DNA of 13,690 nt from JAVMKJ01 sp031732855 (lineage in GTDB: Bacteria; Pseudomonadota; Gammaproteobacteria; Competibacterales; Competibacteraceae). Numbering within the stretch: position 1 is the stretch's first letter; the number at the start of each line of letters is the position of its first letter. The DNA lies in NCBI GenBank assembly GCA_031732855.1, contig JAVMKJ010000169.1, forward strand, positions 1 to 13,690, read 5' to 3'. The position numbers and the translations under genes were made by a program. Under the pieces are notes generated by a model. That model was not told the origin of the DNA, did no database searches, and worked only from the letters and a program-made list of their open reading frames with translations. This document shows, in pieces, positions 1 through 8,100 of this stretch.

Positions 1-18
1 TCACCCCGTGGGGGGAAG

Positions 19-3000
19 TCAGACGCCACCGGGAGGGGGAGATGAACGCTTACTCGTTAAATTGTTAGAGTCTTCTGCAAGTTCATCGCTGGTGATGCGG
101 TTAGCGCCACGATACAGTTTGAGGCAAAGGATCCGACCATCAGATGCAGAGACGATATAAGTTCCATCATCGGACATATCTTTACATAAAACTGCGCAAT
201 CTGCTTCCCAGCGCATGTGATGATCGATAAATTTAACGGTATTGCTAACAGAACTTCCTACAATATTAAATATTTTTGAGTACTGATACTGATATAGGAT
301 ATTTTTAAAATCAGAAAATAATGTATGTTCATTTTCATCATAAATTTCATCAATATCAATGCCTTGAATTCCAAAAGTTCCATCATTAAGAAGAAAATAA
401 ATTTTATCCTCAACTAGTCCAAGTTTTTCTATAAATTGCTCATTTGTTGATAATACAAGGATTTTTCCTGTAGAGTTGCTTATGATTCTTAAGCCAAGTT
501 TAGATCTATAATTAGACCAGACAAGAATATTGCCATTGCTCAAAATCTTGATTTTTTCGGGAAATGAAAAGGGAGATATAGTAATTATATTTTTATATTC
601 GCCATTCAAAAAATACAGATCATCGTGAGAAATCAAGAGGACATTACCATTCGGCAGTTCGTAAACATTTTGCATTTGCAGTCCACTAAATATAAATTTA
701 TCACTATGATCACTATTGACTTTTATAGTATTTATAAGATCGCCACTTTTGTTATCCCATAAACGCAGGGTGTTATCTTTTGAACTTGATATGATGCAAT
801 TATCTGGTAATAAAAAAACTGATGTGATAACATCGTCATGTCCTTCCATAACTCTAATACATTCTCTATCTGTAGCGTTCCATAAACGCAAGGTATGATC
901 TTCTGACCATGAAAGAATGCGGCCATCAGACATCACATATGCTCCAGTAACAGCATTTGTATGTCCTTCAAAGACTATTATACACTCACCGGTTGTAGTA
1001 TCCCATAAGCGTAAAGTGCAGTCTTCTGACCATGAAAGAATGCGGTCATTAGGCAATAATTTTATATCTTTAATCCCTTTCGTATGTCCTTTTAGTTCTT
1101 TTATAACTCTACCGGTAGTTCCACATTGTATTTGAAGTTTATCGTCTAAACAAAGTAAATTTCCATCAGAAAGTTCAAGTATTTCACCTTGATCCACAAT
1201 GTACCTATAAAAATTTTTACCATCCCATAAATGCCAAAAATAATCTTCTGTTGTTATTAAAAAACCACCGTTAGCCAGTATTTTTACTTTTAATATTGAG
1301 TCATAGTAGTCTATCCTTGGATAGATAGGCGACACAACAATATTTTTACCTGTATTTTTATCCCATAAACCTATGGTGGTTTGATCCCAAGATAGCAAAC
1401 GGCTATCTGATAGTAGTTGAACATCATTGACTAATCCAAGATGATGACTTATATTAATGACTTTGCTGCTATTTTTATTTGATCCCGCCTCTTGATTTTC
1501 TTTGGGATATTTGTAAAAACCTATTTCTTGATATTTTATTAAAGGTAAGTCAGAGGAAATATATATCAGTTTAATATCTTGTTTTCCCCAAATAAGAATA
1601 TAGCCATTAGGTAATATTTTAAATCCGCTTATATATCCATTATGTATTTTTCTGATTACTGGAAGATCCTTATCTTTATAATCAAGCAACCACAAAAAAT
1701 CGATTCCCATTTTTAGGATTTTATATTTATCAGATATAATATATACTCCTTGTAGAGAATGATCGCCAAACTCTTCTGAAATTGAATTTAACATTTCCAA
1801 TGCATCACTATCTTCTTCAATAAACTCTGATCTTTTGATGTTATTCAATATATCTTCCTCTATTGAAACCTGTTTTCCAGTATCACCATTCCAGCAATAG
1901 AATTTATTTTGATCCCAAGAAACAATTGTATTATCAGATGTTACTTTTACATCATTAATAGATCCATTAAACCCTGTTAATGAAATACTCTTTCCATCGC
2001 TGTCAATAATTTTCAAAACATTCTCCTTGGTCCAGAATAAGATATTTCCATTGGGCAATGCCTCAACTCCAGCCAACTCTCCTTGACCCACTTCCAGAAC
2101 TTCTAAGGATGCACCGGTTTTACCATCCCAGACTCGCAAGGTCCCATCTTTTGAGCAGGAAAGAATACGATGATCAGGTAATTCCTTCGCGCCGGTGACC
2201 GCATGAGCATGTCCCTTTAACTCAACAAATTCCGTGCTGTCGTTACGATCCCAAATTCGGAGCGTGCAGTCCTCGGACCAGGATAAAATGCGCCCGTCCG
2301 TCAAAGCCATCGCCCCATTCACCGTATCCGCATGGCCCTCGAACACCCGCACGACCGGATTGACGGGAACATGTTCCGGCCGACAGGGATTACGCAACCA
2401 CACCCAATCGCAATTGCCCGGTTGCGCCAGCCACGCTTCCGCCTGCTGGGTGATGGGGCTATCGTCGGCGTGTTCGATCGCCAGTTGCAGCAGAATTTTG
2501 TAAGCGGGCCAGTCGTCATCGCCGCGCCGCAAGATGTGTTCCTTCTCGTGGAAAAAGGTTTCCCAAATTCGCGTTTCATCATCCAGCACGCCACCGCTTT
2601 GAAGATAGGCTTGCCAGTCGAGACGCAATTCAAGCGCCGCATCGGTATCCCGCAAGGCGTGAAACCGCGCCATCAAGTAATCGAACCGGGTCAGCAGGCG
2701 TAAGGCGTCTTGATGCCGTCCTGCGCCCTTTTTGACCAAATGATAAATTCCATAGCAGTAGAGATAAGCGGCGGCGGCATCGGGCTTGACCTGCAACGCG
2801 GCATCGCCCAGAAACTCCCGCGCCGTTGCCACCGCCTGACGAGTCAGTGGGCTTTCCTCAATGTGCTGGCGCAATGAGTGATGATGCAGGGCATAGCGAA
2901 CCTGACCGTCCTCATCCCGCTTGCGGCGCACCATGGATTCCAGAGCATTCAACCCCTCCCTCACCAATGCAACCCCCTCCTCCCCGGCGGGAATCAAGGT

Positions 3001-4809
3001 GCGTTGCCGCAACAGGGCGGCCAGAATATCTACCGTCGGCTCGTCATAAACCACGGCCAGCAAGGCCACCATCGGGGTCAAAATCTGGTGCAAACTGCTC
3101 ACCGAGCAACGTCGCAAATGGTCTTCATGATAAGCATTTAAACTGGGCGGCAGCCGCTCGCCCGCATCCAGCATTCGATAGCGGCCGGCCCAAATGTCGT
3201 TGATGACATACCGCACGTACAGCGGCAGGCCGTGCGCGGCCTTGGCGACGCTATCGATGAACGGATTGATGACCTGATCGCCGCGCTCGCGGTCCTGGCC
3301 GACCAGTCGCTTGCGCAATTCTCCGGTCAGGCTGTCCAGCAGCATTTCGCGGATGTCGCCTTCCCGCATCGGCGGCAGCCCGTCCGGGAACGGGTGATGC
3401 GCGATCTCCGGGCGAAACAGTTGGGGCAGGTCCCGTTCCGGCCGGCCGGCGCACAACCACACGACGCCGGGCAGGCGCAGGTCGAGCGGCACGTCGCGGG
3501 CGAAGTGCGGATCGCGTTCGGTGATTTCATCCAGGCCGTCGAGCACGAACAGCACGCGACGGCCGTCGAGCTTCTGGAGAACATCGCGGAGCTGCTGGAG
3601 CGGCTTGGGCGATTCCTCGCCGTCTTCCGGGGGCGCGATGCGGAGCCAGTCCCGCAGCCGTTCGAGGGCAAAGCGCAGAAACGTCTCGCGCTGGCACCGT
3701 TCATCGCCGGCATCGAACCAGTAAGGCAGCACCAGGGTATTGGCGGGTGGAGCTTCGAGCTTATCCCGCGCAACCCGCGCCAACAGGCTGGACTTGCCGA
3801 TACCGGCCGTGCCCGCCACCCAAATCACGCCTTCAGAAGTGGCATCCAGCAGGCCCCGGAGCGTCGCCAACTCCACCATTCGCCCCACCAGCCGGTCGGA
3901 AAGACCGCGAATCCGATCCTGAAAATCCCGGACAGTGAAGCGGGATTTACCGGCTCGGGACAATTCCCGATCCACATGAAACAGTTCTTGGAAGCGGGCC
4001 AGCGCCGCGTCCCCGGCCTGGCTGTGACAGACCGTTCCGCCCAGCGGCGTGTACTGCAAATGGATTTCCCCCTGGCGCACGTAGAGTTGCGGAATGCTGT
4101 CCTCGCCGGGACAGTCGTCGTAGGGGTTGCGCGGCGGACCGTACAGCACGAAAGGCCACAACGGCATGGCACGGTCGTGCCGTACCACCACGACCGCATC
4201 TGCCAGCGCCAATGCCTCAGCCACCGCCGCCAGATTGCCCGGCGTGTAGGGGCAAGCATCCGGCGTGGGACCGCGCAAGCAGCCATAGCCGTCGGGCTCC
4301 CGCACCACCAACACCAACTCACCCAACCAGGCGACCGTCTGCATCGCCTGCTCGAACGGTTCCCGCCAAGCCGCCAGCAGCCTCGTCGCCAACGGCCGCG
4401 ACACCCCGCCGCCGTGGGCCAGAAAGTTACGCAATGCGAGCAGGGAATTCTGTTCGGTGCTTCCATCCAGCAGGGGAAGGAGCATGTGTTGCAGCCAGGG
4501 CGCCAGTTCGGGAACCAGGCTATCGGTTTCGCCCGCCAGCGTTTGCGCGACCGCCTCCGCCATGTCGGCCCAACGGCCGAGCGTCGGCCGCTCGATCGGC
4601 TCGCGCAGCCTGGCCCGCAGCGCCTGGGGCGGTTTCCCGTCCGGACGCGCCAGATCGACGATGCCGACAAACACCAGCAGCCGCAACAACAACTCCACCG
4701 TCTCGCACATGGCCCACAGCTTCAGGCGCGGATTTGCTTCTTCCAGATAGCCTTGAAGCGGAAGCGCTATCGGCGACGGCAGGCGTTCGAGCAATTCGGC
4801 AAGCGGCAT
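19..4809 (-). CDS. HEPN-like / STAND NTPase / WD40 repeat giant protein
   Basis: Encodes about 1596 residues from the ATG at 4809, chosen because a GGAG lies about 8 bases upstream; the frame stays open to an ATG at 4875 that lacks such a site. Residues from the 4809 start: an alpha-helical N-terminus (about 1-170) with R127-N-F-L-A-H132, an R-x4-H motif typical of HEPN domains; a beta-rich linker (about 210-280); a P-loop GTAGIGKS at 333-340; a Walker B VLFVLDGLDE at 419-428; a winged-helix-like part (about 560-680); a helical part to about 815; then about 14-16 WD40-like blades. Known for the family: STAND NTPases oligomerise when the sensor binds a ligand and switch on the N-terminal effector. 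Inferred: cytosolic sensor whose effector cleaves RNA. The ligand cannot be read from sequence. The gene lies 332 bases downstream of a related NTPase gene on the same strand. The blade region is much richer in A+T than the rest. Confidence 0.92.
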   Translation of the reverse strand: MPLAELLERLPSPIALPLQGYLEEANPRLKLWAMCETVELLLRLLVFVGIVDLARPDGKPPQALRARLREPIERPTLGRWADMAEAVAQTLAGETDSLVPELAPWLQHMLLPLLDGSTEQNSLLALRNFLAHGGGVSRPLATRLLAAWREPFEQAMQTVAWLGELVLVVREPDGYGCLRGPTPDACPYTPGNLAAVAEALALADAVVVVRHDRAMPLWPFVLYGPPRNPYDDCPGEDSIPQLYVRQGEIHLQYTPLGGTVCHSQAGDAALARFQELFHVDRELSRAGKSRFTVRDFQDRIRGLSDRLVGRMVELATLRGLLDATSEGVIWVAGTAGIGKSSLLARVARDKLEAPPANTLVLPYWFDAGDERCQRETFLRFALERLRDWLRIAPPEDGEESPKPLQQLRDVLQKLDGRRVLFVLDGLDEITERDPHFARDVPLDLRLPGVVWLCAGRPERDLPQLFRPEIAHHPFPDGLPPMREGDIREMLLDSLTGELRKRLVGQDRERGDQVINPFIDSVAKAAHGLPLYVRYVINDIWAGRYRMLDAGERLPPSLNAYHEDHLRRCSVSSLHQILTPMVALLAVVYDEPTVDILAALLRQRTLIPAGEEGVALVREGLNALESMVRRKRDEDGQVRYALHHHSLRQHIEESPLTRQAVATAREFLGDAALQVKPDAAAAYLYCYGIYHLVKKGAGRHQDALRLLTRFDYLMARFHALRDTDAALELRLDWQAYLQSGGVLDDETRIWETFFHEKEHILRRGDDDWPAYKILLQLAIEHADDSPITQQAEAWLAQPGNCDWVWLRNPCRPEHVPVNPVVRVFEGHADTVNGAMALTDGRILSWSEDCTLRIWDRNDSTEFVELKGHAHAVTGAKELPDHRILSCSKDGTLRVWDGKTGASLEVLEVGQGELAGVEALPNGNILFWTKENVLKIIDSDGKSISLTGFNGSINDVKVTSDNTIVSWDQNKFYCWNGDTGKQVSIEEDILNNIKRSEFIEEDSDALEMLNSISEEFGDHSLQGVYIISDKYKILKMGIDFLWLLDYKDKDLPVIRKIHNGYISGFKILPNGYILIWGKQDIKLIYISSDLPLIKYQEIGFYKYPKENQEAGSNKNSSKVINISHHLGLVNDVQLLSDSRLLSWDQTTIGLWDKNTGKNIVVSPIYPRIDYYDSILKVKILANGGFLITTEDYFWHLWDGKNFYRYIVDQGEILELSDGNLLCLDDKLQIQCGTTGRVIKELKGHTKGIKDIKLLPNDRILSWSEDCTLRLWDTTTGECIIVFEGHTNAVTGAYVMSDGRILSWSEDHTLRLWNATDRECIRVMEGHDDVITSVFLLPDNCIISSSKDNTLRLWDNKSGDLINTIKVNSDHSDKFIFSGLQMQNVYELPNGNVLLISHDDLYFLNGEYKNIITISPFSFPEKIKILSNGNILVWSNYRSKLGLRIISNSTGKILVLSTNEQFIEKLGLVEDKIYFLLNDGTFGIQGIDIDEIYDENEHTLFSDFKNILYQYQYSKIFNIVGSSVSNTVKFIDHHMRWEADCAVLCKDMSDDGTYIVSASDGRILCLKLYRGANRITSDELAEDSNNLTSKRSSPPPGGV
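100..2346 (-). repeat. WD40-like beta-propeller repeat region
   Basis: Protein-level repeats of about 41 residues make up the C-terminal half of the NTPase gene. Well-kept blades read GRILSWSEDCTLRIWD or close variants, at about 2346-2230, 2220-2100, 1105-985, 985-865 and 865-740. Between and after them are degenerate blades that keep only an N-G-x-I-L core. The two neighbouring good blades at about 900 and 1024 share over 20 identical bases, spaced 123 bp (41 codons). I count 14-16 blades, enough for two seven-bladed propellers. In STAND proteins such propellers usually act as the sensor or autoinhibitory part. Confidence 0.85.
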
Positions 4810-5141
4810 GGAAGGTCTCCGGAGCAGCCGGGGCACAGGACGGCGCATCGGGCGCGGTCCGTCGCGCGCCGGCACGGCGCCAGTCGGATTATCCCCCAGA
4901 ACGGTGCGGAAAGGGGTGTCGTTTGTTCCCGGGATCGGCGCGCCCCGCGCGGGCGCGGCGGCCTTCGATCTCTTCTGGCCACGCTATCGCCGGCCAACAA
5001 CCGCCTTAACATACGGAGGTCGGCAGGCACCGCCATCGTCGGATGGAGTTCGTTCCGCAGACTCTCCAGAAAGCCGGCGGGCAAGGTCTGAAAGGGGCTC
5101 TGTCCACCGAACTGTGGCGGACTGGCACACTCAAGGGCTCC
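4810..5141. other. Intergenic stretch between the two NTPase genes
   Basis: This 332-base GC-rich stretch has no convincing gene. It holds a strong GC hairpin at 4939-4957 (7-bp stem CGCGCCC/GGGCGCG, 5-base loop), but no T-run follows on either strand, so it is not a classical terminator. A GATAAT hexamer on the minus strand (4893-4888) could be a -10 box for the downstream gene, but I find no good -35 at the right distance. Reading frames crossing the area lack a ribosome-binding site and look non-coding. Confidence 0.5.
4939..4957. other. GC-rich hairpin between the NTPase genes
   Basis: A perfect 7-bp inverted repeat (CGCGCCC at 4939-4945 and GGGCGCG at 4951-4957) with a 5-base loop. It lies downstream of the TPR NTPase stop and about 130 bases upstream of the WD40 NTPase start. 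It could act as an RNA stem in a shared transcript or as a weak attenuator. With no U-tract, an intrinsic terminator is unlikely. Confidence 0.35.
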
Positions 5142-8100
5142 TCACGACCAGCCGAATATCTCCTTGACCTCTTCGGCAGCCTGCCCCAAGGCATCCAACA
5201 AGCAGGTGCGCTCCTCTTGGTCTAACGCCTGGATTGTTTGCGCGAATTCAACCACAACCGGCTCCCACGGCGGTTCTTCTTCACCATCGTGATCCAACCA
5301 TTCCATTTGAAGACGAGCATGGAAGGATAGAAATTGTAGAAGACACTGGCCAGCTTCAGGCCAATTGCCCAAATCCCGGAACCCACCGAGTTGCCACCAG
5401 ACGACTTTGAGAAATTGAGGTCCTGCTCGTAGCTGTCCATGTTCAACCTGGTTCAGATAAATTTTAGCGGCTCGATCCCAGTCCGTGATGGCGTCTTCCA
5501 GGCAGCTGCTTTCTTCCAGGACGATTCCCCGATTCATATAGGTCCTCGCCAAGCTGTTGGCCCATTCCGGCGGCCACTCCGTCCCCAGTTGGTGGCGCAA
5601 GGCTTCCCGCAGCTCGATGGCCTGCTCGTAATCCGCCAGCGCCCCGCTCAGGTCCTGGCCGTCGCGGCGCGCATTGCCCCGGTTCACATAGGCCCCCGCC
5701 AGGTCGTCGGCCCAGGCCAGCGGCCACTCCGTCCCCAGTTGGTGGCGCAAGGCTTCCCGCAGCTCGATGGCCTGCTCGTAATCCGCCAGCGCCCCGCTCA
5801 GGTCCTGGCCGTCGCGGCGCGCATTGCCCCGGTTCACATAGGCCCCCGCCAGGTCGTCGGCCCAGGCCAGCGGCCACTCCGTCCCCAGTTGGTGGCGCAA
5901 GGCTTCCCGCAGCTCGATGGCCTGCTCGTAATCCGCCAGCGCCCCGCTCAGGTCCTGGCCGTCGCAGCGCGCATTGCCCCGGTTCATGTACGCCGCCGCC
6001 AGGTCGTTGGCCCAGGCCGGCGGCCATTCCGTCCCCAGTTGGCGGCGCAAGGCTTCCCGCAGCTCGATGGCCCGCCCGAAATCGGCCAGCGCCCCGCTCA
6101 GGTCTTGGCCGTCGCGGCGCGCATTGCCCCGGTTCCCATAGGCCCCCGCCAGGTCGTCGGCCCAGGCCGGCGGCCACTCCGCCCCCAGTTGGCGGCGTAA
6201 CGCTTCCATCAACCTGATGGCCTGCTCGTAATCTTCCAGTGCTCCCCTAAGGTCTTGGCCGGCGCGGCGCGCATTGCCCCGGTTCATGTACGCCGCCGCC
6301 AGGCCATTGGCCCAGGCCGGCGGCCACTCCGCCCCCAGTTGGTGGCGCAAGGCGTCCATCATTTCGATGGCCCGCCCGCAATCCGCCAGCGCCCCGCTCA
6401 GGTCTTGGCCGTCGCGGCGCGCGTTGCCCCGGTTCAGGTAGGCCGTCGCCAGGGCGTTGGTCCAGGCCGGCGGCCACTCCGTGCCCAGTTGGCGGCGCAA
6501 GGCTTCCTGCAACTCGATGGCCCGCCCGTAATCCGCCAGCGCCCCGCTCAGATCTGGGACGTCCAAGTGGGCATTGCCCCGGTTCACATAGGCCCGCGCC
6601 AGGGCGTTGGCCCAGCCCGGCGGCCATTCCGTCCCCAGTTGGCGGCGCAAGGCTTCCCGCAGCTCGATGGCCTTCCCGCAATCCGCCAGCGCCCCGCTCA
6701 GATCTTGGCCGGCGCGGCGCGTCATGCCCCGGTTCAGGTAGGCCGTCGCCAGTTCGTTGGCCCAGGCCGGTGGCCACTCCGTCCCCAGTTGGCGGCGCAA
6801 GGGTTCCANNNNNNNNNNNNNNNNNNNNNNNNNNNNNNNNNNNNNNNNNNNNNNNNNNNNNNNNNNNNNNNNNNNNNNNNNNNNNNNNNNNNNNNNNNNN
6901 NNNNNNNNCCATCAACTCGATGGCCTTCCCGCAATCCGCCAGCGCCCCGCTCAGGTCTTGGCTGTCTGCGCGCGTCAGGCCCCGGTTCACATAGGCCCGC
7001 GCCAAGTCGTTGGCCCAGGCCGGTGGCCACTCCGTCCCCAGTTGGCGGCGCAAGGGTTCCATCAACTCGATGGCCTTCCCGCAATCCGCCAGCGCCCCGC
7101 TCAGGTCTTGGCTATCTGCGCGCGTCACACCACGGTTCATATAGGCGCCCGCCAAGTCGTTCATAGCGTCATCGCCAGGTTGCAGAAGCACACGCTGCTG
7201 CGCTACCGCCAACAGAATCGACCAATATCGGGCGGCCAGCGTGTAGAGAGCGCCAGAATGCGCTTGCATCCCCAGCCGGTGATAAGCCCTTGGAATCACA
7301 GCATCTTCGATCAGCCGCTCCCGGTAAGCCGCCGGTTCCTCGGTATACTCCACATGCGCCACCAGATACCGCAACCGCCAGCGGTCGAACGGATCGTCGC
7401 CACTCACTGACTCCCAGCGCCCCTCCAGCGCCTCCAGCGTCTGGGTGGCCAGCAGCCGATGCGTGTCGGTCAGAGCCTGGGGCCAAAGGGCTTCCACCGT
7501 AGCGACGAAATCCTTCAAGCCCAAGGCGTAGCGGGCATCGCGGGCGTCATCTCCCTTCCAGGCGGTCAGAATGCCCTTGAGGCTGTAGAGGGTGAAGGTC
7601 AGTCGCACGGTGCGGCCCGGCTCGTCCAGCAGCGCCGCCAGAATTTCCAGCGGCACCCCCCGGAACACTTCTTCCCGCACGCTGGCGGGCAACATTTCCT
7701 GGTAAGCGACATCGGCCTGTTCGGCGGCGGCCAGGGTCAGAATCACGCGGCGAGCGAACTCCCACGGCTTGCTACCCGCATCGACGGCGGCGTCGGCCGT
7801 GGACCCGGTGGGCGCGGTCAGCGTTTTTTCCAGTTGCCGCAGATAGTGGGCGTACAAGCCGGCGCCCGCCGGCAGATCGGTGATGCCGCCGAACGCCAGC
7901 CGTTCATCACGTAACAGCTCGGTCAAATGGGCGACGTAGAGAAACCGGCCATCGGCCTTGCGCACGACCTCGTCGAAGGCCGCGCCATAACGGTCGAGCA
8001 GCGGCTGGACCACGGTCTCCTTCAGACTGGGCGCCTCGCTGGGAGAACGCACTTTCTTTACCCCGTGGGTTTGCTTCAGCGCCTGCCATTCCGTGCGGGC

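Noticed and set aside
4767..5084. 105-codon minus-strand frame overlapping the start of the WD40 NTPase
   Set aside because: No ribosome-binding site, R/P-rich end, and it runs into the NTPase gene in another frame; no recognisable family.
3232..5091. 619-codon open frame on the plus strand
   Set aside because: It lies antisense to the clear P-loop NTPase and HEPN-like regions; it is Q/R/H-rich with no recognisable domain, a typical shadow in GC-rich DNA.
5439..6200. 253-codon plus-strand repeat protein
   Set aside because: It is the complement of the TPR array; any repeat array whose period is a multiple of three can stay open in several frames.
6247..6800. True frameshift splitting the TPR NTPase
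   Set aside because: The shift is fully explained by the length of the N placeholder; every gap length that keeps the 150-bp period restores the frame.
5531..7168. CRISPR-like or satellite array
   Set aside because: The 150-bp unit is coding in phase throughout and has no short repeat with variable spacers.
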